Assembly (NCBI RefSeq): GCF_024746795.1
Contig: NZ_CP080524.1
Span: 5,248,001 to 5,312,000, forward strand
From: Mesorhizobium sp. AR10
GTDB taxonomy: Bacteria > Pseudomonadota > Alphaproteobacteria > Rhizobiales > Rhizobiaceae
Direction of reading: 5' to 3'
DNA length: 64,000 nt
The notes under the pieces are model-generated. The model had not been told where the DNA came from and ran no database searches. It saw only the letters and a program-made list of their open reading frames with translations. A program made the position numbers and the translations under genes. Within the stretch, counting starts at the first letter, position 1. Each line of letters begins with the position of its first letter. Shown one piece after another: positions 50,450 through 58,928 of this stretch.

Positions 50450-50929
50450 ATGAGCACGATGATCGATGTCAAACGTCTTCCCCTAATTGTCGCCACAGGC
50501 TGCATTCTTGCGCTGTCCGGGCTGAGTGTCAGGGCAGAGAGTAACCGCGTCACATTTCCCGAGAACTTCGACAAGTATGTGCTCTACGCGACTTACGACC
50601 GTGGCTCTTCCAAGGAGGAAGCGTTCGCGACTCCGGAAACGCTAGAGATCGCGAAGTCCGGCAAGCCACTTCCACCCGGTACGCAGATAGTCCTGGGCAT
50701 CTGGACCAACTACGAACTGAGCAGCTACTTCGTCATGCACAAAGGCGAGGGCTGGGGCCTCGACTTTGACGAGGAGCGGCGGACCGGCGACTGGCAGTTC
50801 CAGCAATTCGATACGGCCATGCAGGTGATGGCAAGTTCGAACCCTTCGCGATGCCAATCGTGCCACTCATCGCAGAGAAGCAACGACTTCATGTTCACAA
50901 TCGACCGAATGCGGGCCTACCTGCCGTGA
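50450..50929 (+). CDS. Cytochrome P460 family protein
   Basis: From ATG 50450 the protein has 159 residues with a signal peptide (RLPLIVATGCILALSGLSVR). The mature part has the P460 pattern FPENFDKYVLYATYDRGSSK and a c-type haem site CQSCH (135-139). Lys55 in GSSKEEAF is a candidate for the lysine-haem cross-link that defines P460. Family members oxidise hydroxylamine or bind NO. Its stop overlaps the GTG start of the membrane cytochrome gene, so the two are coupled. Divergent LysR control is likely. Confidence 0.85.
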   Translation: MSTMIDVKRLPLIVATGCILALSGLSVRAESNRVTFPENFDKYVLYATYDRGSSKEEAFATPETLEIAKSGKPLPPGTQIVLGIWTNYELSSYFVMHKGEGWGLDFDEERRTGDWQFQQFDTAMQVMASSNPSRCQSCHSSQRSNDFMFTIDRMRAYLP

Positions 50930-51627
50930 GACCCCTGTTCCTGTTGCGTCTGGTGCTGGATTTTGTGGCAGCCGGCCTGCTGATGGCCGCCCTCGCCTAC
51001 TACTGGCTAGACAACGCGACGCATGAGATCATCGGCACGGCCATGTTCCTGTTGTTGATTGCCCACAACATCTTCAACCGTCGCTGGTACGGTGCCATAA
51101 CAAAAGGCCGGCGCGAGGCGCGTGGGATTGCCACCAAGATGGTCAACCTCGCGCTGCTGGCCACCATGATTGCGTTGCTGGTGACCAGCGTAATCATCTC
51201 GCAGACGGTCTTCAGCTTCCTGCCTTTGACCAGCAGCTTCACCGCACGCCAAATCCATACGCTTGCTGCTTATCTGGCGCTGGTCACAGCCGCCATCCAT
51301 CTCGGGCTGCATTGGTCGATGATCATGGGCGTGGTGCACAGCAGGCTTGGCGTAACCGCCGAGAGCAAAATCCGCACTTTTGTTCTGCGTGGGTTGGCTA
51401 CTCTGATCGCCGCATACGGCGTTCACAGCCTGTTTGCGGTAAATGTCGGATCAAAACTGTTCATGCAGATGACGATCGAATTCTGGGATTTCCAGACATC
51501 GACGGCAGCCTTTTTCGTGCACCACGTGGCGATCATCGGGCTCTGCATGTTCGTTGCGCACTATGGCTTGCGATTGCTTCAGAAGCCGAGGCAGCGTTCG
51601 GATCACGTTGGGAGCGCTGATCGCTAA
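50926..51627 (+). CDS. DUF4405-type membrane cytochrome b-like protein
   Basis: The GTG start overlaps the P460 stop (GTGA) and gives 233 residues with six hydrophobic helices. Histidines lie in or next to the helices: MFLLLIAHNIFNRRW, QIHTLAAYLALVTAAIHLGL, LHWSMIMG and FFVHHVAIIGLCMFVAHYGL. This fits DUF4405-type di-haem b cytochromes. It could pass electrons between the quinone pool and the periplasmic P460 protein. That coupling is inference from overlap and fold. An in-frame ATG at 50851 would lie inside the P460 gene. Confidence 0.78.
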   Translation: MRPLFLLRLVLDFVAAGLLMAALAYYWLDNATHEIIGTAMFLLLIAHNIFNRRWYGAITKGRREARGIATKMVNLALLATMIALLVTSVIISQTVFSFLPLTSSFTARQIHTLAAYLALVTAAIHLGLHWSMIMGVVHSRLGVTAESKIRTFVLRGLATLIAAYGVHSLFAVNVGSKLFMQMTIEFWDFQTSTAAFFVHHVAIIGLCMFVAHYGLRLLQKPRQRSDHVGSADR

Positions 51628-51773
51628 GGCCGTATCGTCCAGCCAGGACAAGCTGCGTCCTCGCTCTTCGTCGGCACGCGACCTGATCTCGCGGGATCAA
51701 GACACCCCGTTCTGGAGAGCAGGCGTCCCGCCTCGTGATGGAGGCGGGCGCCGTCGCTTCAATCGACATAGAA

Positions 51774-53363
51774 CTAGTTCGTCTTGGCCGGAGGCGTCGT
51801 CATCTGGTCGCCCATCGCCTTGAGGTCGGCGGCTTCGCCTTCCTTCGACTTTTCCGGGACTTTGAATACCTGCCCCGGCCAGATGCGGTCGGGATCGCTG
51901 ATCTGATCCTGGTTGGCGAGGTAGATGGTCGAGTAGCGGACGCCGTGGCCGTAGACCCGCCGCGAAATCCGCCACAGCGTGTCATGGCGGCGGATGATGA
52001 CGGCGCCGTCGGCATGTTCGAGCTTGGGCGCCACCGTCTCAGGCACATCGGCCGGCGGCGTCGCTGCCGCCACCTCGGCCGGAGCCTCGGCAGCAGGAGC
52101 CGGCGCGTCGGCGGCGGGTGCCGCAGGGGCTGTCGCATCAGCGGCCGCAGGCGGCGTGGCCGGCTCGGTTCCGGCGGGCGCTTCGGCCGCGGTCGCCGGT
52201 GCAGCCGGCTTGACTTCGGCGGGCTTGGGCGCGGCCGGCGCCACGGCGGCGACCGACTCGCCCGGCTCACGCTCGAACGGCACGGCGGCGCGGGCCACCA
52301 CCTTCACCCCGTCGGCGTCGAGGCCATCGACATGGATGGTGTAGGTGCCGACCGGAATGTCGCGCGTCGCCTCGACCAGGAAATGGCCGTCGGGCGAGGT
52401 CAGCGCGTCGCCGAGCAGGATATCATTGGCATAGGCGCGCACCTTGCGGCCGGGATCGGCGAGGCCGGCGACGAAGATCTTGTTGCCGTCGATCTCGACC
52501 GCCTCGACGACGATCTTGGGTTCCGCCACAACAGCTGCGGGCGGCGTTGCCGGTGCTGCGGTCGCTGGTGGGGGCGTGGTTTCCCCCACGGCCGGCGCCG
52601 GTGCCGCAGGCTCAGCTGCCGTAGCGGGCTCAGCTGCCGTAGCTGGTGGTGTGGTGGCAGGCGCCTCGGTGGCCGGAGCAGCCGCCTGGTCGCCGGCTGC
52701 CGGCGCGGCAGGCTTCGTCTCGGGCGCCGGGACGGTAAGCAGCTCGGCCGGCTTGCCGGGTTCCTCGACCATGGCCAGCACCTGGCCGGCCGCATCCTTG
52801 GGGACGGAAACGACAGCGGTCTGCACCGAGGGGGTGACGACATCGCCGGTCGTCGAGCGCAACGCGATCGTATAATCGCCAGGCTTCAGCGGATCGTCGA
52901 GAACAATGACAAAGGCGCCATCGGGGCCGGCGATTGCCGAGCCGAGAACCACCGAGCCGTTGAGAATCTCGACCTTGGCGTTGGGCGCCGCATTGCCGGC
53001 GACGACAATGGAGCCGTTGCCTTCGACGCGCACAATATCGAAGCTCGGCGCGATCGGGCCGGTCGTAGCCGGCGCTGCGGGTGCTGCCGGAGCCGCCGCA
53101 TCAGCACCGGGCGCTGCCGGCGCCGTGGCATCCGTACCAGGAGCAGGTGCTGCCGGTGCCGTCGCATCGGCGGGCGCTGCCGGCAGCCGGCCTTCGGTTC
53201 CCGGATCGGCCGGCTTGGCTGCCGGCGGCGTCAACGCCGCGATTTCAGCCGGCGGCGTTTGATTGAGATACGGGTCGAGTGCGCCCGATACATAGGCGGT
53301 TCCCGCGGCCGCTACGGTCCCACCCGCCGCGAACAGAAACGCCTTCAGAGGATTAATTGCCAT
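51774..53363 (-). CDS. LysM domain protein with Pro/Ala-rich region
   Basis: From ATG 53363 (MAINPLKAFLFAAGGTVAAA) the protein has 529 residues. It has an N-terminal membrane anchor or signal, low-complexity Pro/Ala segments, and two Ig-like repeats (VRVEGNGSIVVAGNAAPNAK and VEAVEIDGNKIFVAGLADPG). A C-terminal LysM domain (VIIRRHDTLWRISRRVYGHG, then IWPGQVFKVPE) binds peptidoglycan. It is common in rhizobia as a cell-wall-associated protein of undefined role. It is divergent from the LOG-family gene. Confidence 0.88.
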   Translation of the reverse strand: MAINPLKAFLFAAGGTVAAAGTAYVSGALDPYLNQTPPAEIAALTPPAAKPADPGTEGRLPAAPADATAPAAPAPGTDATAPAAPGADAAAPAAPAAPATTGPIAPSFDIVRVEGNGSIVVAGNAAPNAKVEILNGSVVLGSAIAGPDGAFVIVLDDPLKPGDYTIALRSTTGDVVTPSVQTAVVSVPKDAAGQVLAMVEEPGKPAELLTVPAPETKPAAPAAGDQAAAPATEAPATTPPATAAEPATAAEPAAPAPAVGETTPPPATAAPATPPAAVVAEPKIVVEAVEIDGNKIFVAGLADPGRKVRAYANDILLGDALTSPDGHFLVEATRDIPVGTYTIHVDGLDADGVKVVARAAVPFEREPGESVAAVAPAAPKPAEVKPAAPATAAEAPAGTEPATPPAAADATAPAAPAADAPAPAAEAPAEVAAATPPADVPETVAPKLEHADGAVIIRRHDTLWRISRRVYGHGVRYSTIYLANQDQISDPDRIWPGQVFKVPEKSKEGEAADLKAMGDQMTTPPAKTN

Positions 53364-53491
53364 ATGTCCCTGCTGCCCCTTAGCCACCTAACGCCGGTCT
53401 AGCCTGTTTTGCTGAGTCCGACAAGAAAAAGCCCGGGCTTGTTACCCTCTGGGGCTTGACCACGCTTTCAGACCCAATCACCAATCATCGT

Positions 53492-54103
53492 ATGAACACG
53501 ATTCGATCCGTCTGCGTCTATTGCGGCTCGTCTCCAGGCCGCGATGAAACCTATGCCAAGGCCGGACACCTGCTTGGCCGTTCGCTTGCCAGGTCCGGCC
53601 TGCGGCTGATCTATGGCGGCGGCACCAAAGGTATTATGGGGGCCGTCGCTGAAGGCGCATTGCGGGCCGGCGGCAAAGTAACGGGCATCATTCCGCGCTT
53701 CCTCATCAACAGGGAAGCAACCGAAACCGCGCTTGACCGGCTCGACGAGCTCGTGATCACCGACAACATGCACGAGCGCAAACACAAGATGTTCGAGAAA
53801 TCCGACGCCTTTGTGGCGCTGCCGGGCGGCATCGGCACGGTCGAGGAGATCGTCGAGATCATGACCTGGGGCCAGCTCGGCCATCACCGCAAGCCGATCG
53901 TGTTCGCCAACATCAAGGGATTCTGGGATCCGATGCTGGCGCTGCTCGACCATATGTCGAGCGAGGGCTTCATCCACACCGCGCAGCGGGTCAAGCCGCT
54001 GGTGGTCGAGGACCCCGAAGCGATCGTCGCCGCCATCATGGTTGCAGGGTCGTCGGTCGATGCGCCGACCGAGGGCGTACAGTCGGTGATCGACAAGATG
54101 TAA
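53492..54103 (+). CDS. LOG family protein (cytokinin riboside 5'-monophosphate phosphoribohydrolase-like)
   Basis: From ATG 53492 (MNTIRSVCVYCGSSPGRDET) the protein has 203 residues. Both LOG signatures are present: GGGTKGIMGAVAEGAL and PGGIGTVEEIVEIMTW. Such enzymes release free cytokinin bases or hydrolyse nucleoside monophosphates. In a plant-associated bacterium the cytokinin link is attractive, but the family is universal. The gene stands alone, followed by an octanucleotide tandem repeat. Confidence 0.88.
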   Translation: MNTIRSVCVYCGSSPGRDETYAKAGHLLGRSLARSGLRLIYGGGTKGIMGAVAEGALRAGGKVTGIIPRFLINREATETALDRLDELVITDNMHERKHKMFEKSDAFVALPGGIGTVEEIVEIMTWGQLGHHRKPIVFANIKGFWDPMLALLDHMSSEGFIHTAQRVKPLVVEDPEAIVAAIMVAGSSVDAPTEGVQSVIDKM

Positions 54104-54162
54104 GGGGAGTACGGGAATAGGGCAGTAAGGCAGTATGTGAATTGGCTGGAGAGCTTCCCCTA

Positions 54163-54210
54163 CTGCCCTACTGCCCTACTGCCCTACTGCCCTACTGCCC
54201 TACTGCCCTA
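54163..54210. repeat. (CTGCCCTA)6 octanucleotide tandem repeat
   Basis: Six exact copies of CTGCCCTA occupy 54163-54210, preceded by a partial copy. Fragments in opposite orientation (AGGGCAGT and AGGCAGT) lie just upstream at about 54117-54134, so a hairpin can form. The repeat runs into the 3' end of the LysR gene at 54192 and supplies its last codons and stop. Read on the minus strand, the unit contains TAG in every frame over successive copies. Confidence 0.9.
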
Positions 54211-55076
54211 CGCAGATCAGCGATCACCGCACGCCGGTCGTTGCGCCGCCAGGCGAGATGGATCGAGACGGTACGTTCGAGCCACGGCAATTCGCGAAAC
54301 ACGATCTGAGGCGGTGCGGCACTGCGTAAGCTGGCCTGCACCGTCGCCAGGCCGAGCCCGGCGCCGACCAGACCAAGCGAGGTCAACGGATCGGCCGTTT
54401 CATAGGCAATGTCGGGCAGGAAGCCGGCCTTGGCGCAAGCGGCCAGGAACTGGCCGCGGTTGGTGTCGTCGGGCTGGCGCACCACGGTGATCCAGATGCG
54501 GCCATCGAGATGGTGCGGCTGGATGTCGGCGATATCAGCAAGCGGATCGCCTTCCGGCATCGCCAGCACCAGCGGCTCGCGCCTGACGAGCATGCCGGCG
54601 ATGTCAGGGTCGTCGGCAGCGGGCGGTCCATATAGGAATCCCAGATCAAGCACGCGCTGGCGTAGCCCCTCAACTTGCGCTGCCGAACGCTGGCTTCTCA
54701 ACTGCAGATGAAAATCCGGCCGGTCGCGGCGGAACTGCCGCAGCATCCGGCTGACAAGTCCGGCATGGACCGCGCCCTCGACATAGCCGATGGCAAGCCG
54801 GCCGACGGCGCCGCTCGCAAGGTTGCGGCCGAGTTCCTCCAGCTGCCGTGCATTGACCAGCAGCGCGCGCGCCTCGACCAGGAAGGCGCGGCCTTCGGCA
54901 TTAAGGTGAACCCGCTGCTTGGCTCTTTCGAACAGGGTGACGCCGAGTTGCTCCTCTAGCTGCATGATCTGGCGGCTGAGCGGCGACTGCGAGATGTGCA
55001 GCGCTTCGGCGGCACGGCCGACATTGCCGGCTTCGGCGACGGCGACGAAATAGCGGATCTGGCGCAGGTCGAGCAT
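54192..55076 (-). CDS. LysR family transcriptional regulator
   Basis: From ATG 55076, after GGAGG, the protein has 294 residues. It starts [20 protein letters not shown], with the helix-turn-helix [20 protein letters not shown], and has a CatR/BenM-like effector domain. It is divergent from a muconolactone isomerase-like gene; regulators of this branch often respond to aromatic breakdown products. The intergenic segment holds CAGTCTTAGACAGTCT-type symmetry, a possible binding site. The last residues (RRAVGQ) are encoded by the octanucleotide repeat. Confidence 0.9.
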   Translation of the reverse strand: MLDLRQIRYFVAVAEAGNVGRAAEALHISQSPLSRQIMQLEEQLGVTLFERAKQRVHLNAEGRAFLVEARALLVNARQLEELGRNLASGAVGRLAIGYVEGAVHAGLVSRMLRQFRRDRPDFHLQLRSQRSAAQVEGLRQRVLDLGFLYGPPAADDPDIAGMLVRREPLVLAMPEGDPLADIADIQPHHLDGRIWITVVRQPDDTNRGQFLAACAKAGFLPDIAYETADPLTSLGLVGAGLGLATVQASLRSAAPPQIVFRELPWLERTVSIHLAWRRNDRRAVIADLRRAVGQ

Positions 55077-55186
55077 GTTTCCTCCATGCACTAAGTCCCA
55101 CAAGGTCTCAACTTTAGCCTAGTCAGTCTTAGACAGTCTGGCCAGTCGAAGCGATAGTTTCGCCATTCCAACCACAGGAGACCGCC

Positions 55187-55477
55187 ATGCAGTTCTTTGC
55201 CCTTCTCACCCGCAACACCGAAAAGTTCACCGATGCCGATTTCGCGCCGCTGCTGCCCGGCGAGGCCGAGCAGCGCCGCACGCTCTATGCCGAGGGCGCG
55301 GTGCGCCAGGTCTGGAACCGCGGCGACATTCCAGGCAGCGGCATGATGTTCGAGGCCGGCAGCGACGCGGACGTGCGCCAGCATCTCGGCACCTTGCCGC
55401 TGGTCAAGGCCGGCATGATGGACATCGCCGCCGTGGTGCCGCTCGCCCCCTATCCCGGCTTCGGACCGAAGCGCTGA
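55187..55477 (+). CDS. Muconolactone isomerase/YciI-like small protein
   Basis: The 96-residue protein MQFFALLTRNTEKFTDADFA, with RTLYAEGAVRQVWNRGDIPG and a C-terminal VVPLAPYPGFGPK, resembles muconolactone delta-isomerase and YciI-like dimeric ferredoxin-fold proteins. The ending APYPGFGP is typical of the former. The start follows AGGAGACCGCC. A divergent LysR gene supports a catabolic role, but no other aromatic-degradation gene is nearby, so the substrate is open. Confidence 0.75.
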   Translation: MQFFALLTRNTEKFTDADFAPLLPGEAEQRRTLYAEGAVRQVWNRGDIPGSGMMFEAGSDADVRQHLGTLPLVKAGMMDIAAVVPLAPYPGFGPKR

Positions 55478-55650
55478 ACCAACGTTTCGGCGCTTGGCCT
55501 GGCGGCGAATGGCGCCGCCGGCCGTCTGCCGGTGATCGACAGACTGTGATCGGCTGTCAAGAAACCGTCACACGAAACCGGGTTCGCCCGTGCTAGGGAA
55601 TTCGCAATCGGCCGCGCGCCGCCATATTCGAGAACCTGGCAAAAGCGACC

Positions 55651-56652
55651 ATGAACATCGCTCTCAACCCGGAAGGCACCGACCTGTCGCCTTACCTGCC
55701 CGACGAGCACGGGCTGTTCTTCATCTATCATTTCACCGCCGACGGCGCGCGGACGAAAGATGCGGCGCAAGCGCAGTGGACATGGCGCAGCTACCAGCTT
55801 TCCGACATGCGGGCCCGCCACGAGATCGCCACCGAGCCGACGCTGCCGCAGCCGGTGCGCGAAGCCTTCCTGTCCGCCGGCCATGGCTGCCACATCGACC
55901 TCGAGGATGACTGGCTCTATGGCGACCTGCCGGACCTGCGCCACGACTATTCTGCGGAAGCGCGCGGGCTCGGCCATTTCCGGTTCGCCCTCAACGATAC
56001 GATGCTGATCGGCGCCCGCAAGCAGCCGCTGCAATCGGTCGACAATATCCGCAAGGCGATCGAGAACGGGGCGCGCAAGTTCCGCTCGCCGGCCGAATTG
56101 ATCGAAGCGGTCATGGGCCAGTCGCTCGACGGCATGGCGGCGGAGCTCGGCGGCCTCGGCGACACGCTCGACGGCATCGAGGATCGCATCGTCTGCGACG
56201 CATGGCACAATGAGCGGCAGGCGCTGGTCGATGCGCGCCGGCATCTGGTGGTCATCCATCGGCAGATGGCGACGCTGACCAGCCTGTTCCGCCATCTCGA
56301 CCATTCGCACCGCAACGACCTGCCGGACACAATCAACGACATGGCGGCACGGCTTTCGCACCGCGCGCACACGCTGCATCATGACGGCGAGCAATTGCAG
56401 GCGCGCGCCCGGCTGTTGCAGGACGAGTTGATGGCCAAGCTGACGACGCAGTCGAACCAGTTGCTCTACATGCTGTCGGTGATGACGGCGGTGCTGTTGC
56501 CTATGACAATCATATCAGGCCTGTTCGGCATGAATGTCGGCGGCCTGCCGCTGGTCGACACGCCGATGGGTTTTTGGGTGGTATCGCTGATATCACTGGT
56601 TGTCGCGGGGATCGTCTTTCTGTTTGTCAGGCGGCTCGGCCGGGGGATGTAA
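55651..56652 (+). CDS. CorA/ZntB family divalent cation transporter
   Basis: The 333-residue protein has a large cytosolic N-terminal domain, a long helix (residues about 190-265), and two C-terminal membrane helices joined by the signature GLFGMNVGGLPLVDTP (GMN motif). Members move Mg, Co or Zn as pentamers; the closest in style is ZntB, which carries zinc. There is no obvious operon partner. The exact metal cannot be settled from sequence. Confidence 0.88.
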   Translation: MNIALNPEGTDLSPYLPDEHGLFFIYHFTADGARTKDAAQAQWTWRSYQLSDMRARHEIATEPTLPQPVREAFLSAGHGCHIDLEDDWLYGDLPDLRHDYSAEARGLGHFRFALNDTMLIGARKQPLQSVDNIRKAIENGARKFRSPAELIEAVMGQSLDGMAAELGGLGDTLDGIEDRIVCDAWHNERQALVDARRHLVVIHRQMATLTSLFRHLDHSHRNDLPDTINDMAARLSHRAHTLHHDGEQLQARARLLQDELMAKLTTQSNQLLYMLSVMTAVLLPMTIISGLFGMNVGGLPLVDTPMGFWVVSLISLVVAGIVFLFVRRLGRGM

Positions 56653-56663
56653 GGCGCTGCCTT

Positions 56664-57350
56664 TCACGCTGTCGCGCGAAGATCCTCAACTATGGTACCG
56701 GCGGCGGTGACTTCCGCCTCGTGGTCGGGTTCGCGCCATGTCTCGGCAAGGCCTGCGTCATACCATTCGCGCATCGCCGGCAGATCGAGCAAGCGCGCCG
56801 GATAGGCGGCGGCCGCGCCGTCGAAGGACAACCCGTAGGACTGCGCCCGAAACGCCACCGGGGCGAAGAAGGCGTCGACAGCGGTGAAATGATCGCCGGC
56901 CAGGAACGGCCCACCAAACCGGGCAAGGCCGTCATTCCACAAGTCGCCGAGGCGGAAGAGGTCGTGCTTCAGCGCCTCCGACATCGCAAACGGCTCGACG
57001 CGCAGGCCGCAATTCATCGGGCATGCATTGCGCAAGGCGGTGAAGCTCGAATGCATTTCGGCGGCGGCCGAGCGCGCCCAGGCCCGCGCTCTGGCTTCGA
57101 CGGGCCACACACCGTGGTGGCGCTCGGCGAGATATTCGGTGATTGCAAGCGAATCCCACACCGCCCAGCCATCTTCGGTCAGGCACGGCACCCGGCCGCT
57201 GGGCGAGAACGGCCGGTAGAGGCTCCAACTCGATCCGGTCGGGAACGGCGTCAGCTGCTCCTCGAACGGGATGTCCAGCGTGCGCATCAGCACCCACGGT
57301 CGCAGCGACCATGAGGAATAGTTCTTGTTGGCGATATGCAGCACGTACAT
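56664..57350 (-). CDS. Glutathione S-transferase family protein
   Basis: The 228-residue protein has a thioredoxin-like N-terminal domain starting MYVLHIANKNYSSWSLRPWV, with PSGRVPCLTEDGWAVWDSLAI for glutathione contact, and a helical C-terminal domain. It probably conjugates or reduces electrophiles with glutathione in the cytosol. It starts 10 bp downstream of the rarD stop on the same strand, so both are likely co-transcribed. Confidence 0.88.
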   Translation of the reverse strand: MYVLHIANKNYSSWSLRPWVLMRTLDIPFEEQLTPFPTGSSWSLYRPFSPSGRVPCLTEDGWAVWDSLAITEYLAERHHGVWPVEARARAWARSAAAEMHSSFTALRNACPMNCGLRVEPFAMSEALKHDLFRLGDLWNDGLARFGGPFLAGDHFTAVDAFFAPVAFRAQSYGLSFDGAAAAYPARLLDLPAMREWYDAGLAETWREPDHEAEVTAAGTIVEDLRATA

Positions 57351-57360
57351 CGGGAATCCC

Positions 57361-58290
57361 TTACCTTGCAGCCGGCGCCGCCGGCCGGATTTCGCGGCCG
57401 CGGAACATCGACCACGAATACATCGCCAGGGCTGCCCAGATCAGACCGAAGGCGATGGCCTGGGTGGTGCCGAAAGGCTCATTGAAAATCAGCACGGCGA
57501 TCAGGAACACGATGGTCGGCGCGATATATTGCATGATGCCGATGGTGGAGAGGCGCAAGAGCCTCGCGCCGAACGCAAACAGCAACAGCGGCACCGAGGT
57601 GACCGGGCCGCAACCGATGAGCAGCGCGGTGTCGGTAGCATTGCTGGAGACAAAATGGTCCTGTCCGTCGGCGATCAGGAAAATGATGTAGCCGAGCGCC
57701 GGCACGGAAAGCAGCAGCACTTCGAGCAGGAAGCCCTGGCTCGGGCCGATCGGCAGCGTCTTGCGGAAGAAGCCATAGGCCGCAAAGGAAAACGCCAGCG
57801 CCAGCGACACCCAGGGCAGTTTGCCGCCCTCGATGGTCAGCACCATGACCGCAACAGCCGCCAGCACCACCGCTGCGATCTGCAGCCTGTCGAGCCTTTC
57901 GCCAAGCAACAGCGCGCCGACGACGACATTGACCAGCGGGTTGATGTAGTAGCCGAGCGCGGTTTCGACGGTGCGGTCAACGGCGATCGCCCAGACATAG
58001 ATGCCCCAGTTGACCGAGATCAGCGCCGCCGTCAGCGCCGCCATTGCAATCGTGCGGGGCGAGCGAATTGCGGCCTTGAAATCGGCGGTGCGTCCGGCCC
58101 AGATCAGAACGGCAGCGGCGATCGGCACCGACCAGACGATGCGGTGGGCGATGACCTCGGCCAGCGGCAGATGCGCGACCGCCTTCATGTAGAACGGCAG
58201 CATCCCCCACAAGAGATAGGCGCCAAGCGCCAGCAGGAAGCCGCGACGGGCCTTGGCGTCTGCTTCGATCTGAATTGCTTGTGTGGCCAT
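57361..58290 (-). CDS. RarD-type EamA transporter
   Basis: The 309-residue protein has ten membrane helices. It begins with FLLALGAYLLWGMLPFYMKA and contains VNWGIYVWAIAVDRTVETAL and GYYINPLVNVVVGALLLGERL, characteristic of the RarD branch of EamA permeases. E. coli RarD is linked to chloramphenicol sensitivity, but the natural substrate is unknown. The gene precedes the glutathione transferase gene by 10 bp. Confidence 0.9.
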   Translation of the reverse strand: MATQAIQIEADAKARRGFLLALGAYLLWGMLPFYMKAVAHLPLAEVIAHRIVWSVPIAAAVLIWAGRTADFKAAIRSPRTIAMAALTAALISVNWGIYVWAIAVDRTVETALGYYINPLVNVVVGALLLGERLDRLQIAAVVLAAVAVMVLTIEGGKLPWVSLALAFSFAAYGFFRKTLPIGPSQGFLLEVLLLSVPALGYIIFLIADGQDHFVSSNATDTALLIGCGPVTSVPLLLFAFGARLLRLSTIGIMQYIAPTIVFLIAVLIFNEPFGTTQAIAFGLIWAALAMYSWSMFRGREIRPAAPAAR

Positions 58291-58384
58291 GGCCCAACGC
58301 TATGCGCCAGCAGCCAGCCCAAGACCATCGCAAATTTCTGATGGATCAATGGACTTTTGGTGATGGTTCAAGTGCCGCCCAATT

Positions 58385-58924
58385 TTAGCGTTGAGCGGGC
58401 TTCTCCTTGAGTTTGAAAAACACCCTGTCCGGTGCACCTTGATCGTGCCTGAAGCCCGTCAGTTCCACCGCAAGATCGACAGGAATGTCAAAAACAAAAT
58501 CGAACGCGGCAGGTTTGGAATCTTCTCCATCCTGTTTTGAAAAACACTGCTGCTTCAGCGCTTCGAAAGACGCGGGAAGATCGCCCAGGGCATGCAGATC
58601 CCTGATGTCCTTGTCGCCGCTGTGCCAGACTTTCCAGATATTTTTTCCGTCCCGCCATAGTTCTGCGCGCGCAAACATCAGATGCTCTTCTATGTGCGCG
58701 ATAGTGACTTCCCGCCCTTCGGAAATCGCCGCCAGATATTGGTAAGGTGGGTTCGGAAAGCTGCAGGGCTGGAGAATGACGATCGCCCAGTTCTTTTCGC
58801 TGGCATAGGCGTTTATCGGCCCGTCGAAACCTTCGGATGAATTACCGATCTCGCGCCCGAACAAGGCCGCAGCTTCCTTTATGCTGTAGTCGCGAAAGCC
58901 CATCCAACTGAGCGAGAAGCCCAT
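58385..58924 (-). CDS. Hypothetical protein downstream of cimA
   Basis: The 179-residue protein MGFSLSWMGFRDYSIKEAAA has no signal peptide, membrane helix or motif I recognise. The middle (ITHIEEH-like TIAHIEEHLMFARAELWRDG) suggests an alpha/beta fold of the immunity-protein or SMI1 sort, but that is a guess. It starts 4 bp after the cimA stop, so it is translated with cimA or was inserted behind it. Base composition is less GC-rich than cimA. Confidence 0.65.
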   Translation of the reverse strand: MGFSLSWMGFRDYSIKEAAALFGREIGNSSEGFDGPINAYASEKNWAIVILQPCSFPNPPYQYLAAISEGREVTIAHIEEHLMFARAELWRDGKNIWKVWHSGDKDIRDLHALGDLPASFEALKQQCFSKQDGEDSKPAAFDFVFDIPVDLAVELTGFRHDQGAPDRVFFKLKEKPAQR

Positions 58925-58928
58925 TGCC

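Noticed and set aside
51735..53402. Plus-strand open frame opposite the LysM gene, Gly/Arg-rich
   Set aside because: It mirrors the Pro/Ala-rich coding of the LysM protein and has no ribosome-binding site or family match.
53429..53440. AAGCCCGGGCTT palindrome between the LysM and LOG genes
   Set aside because: Short, single and without T-run or regulator nearby; possible by chance in GC-rich sequence.
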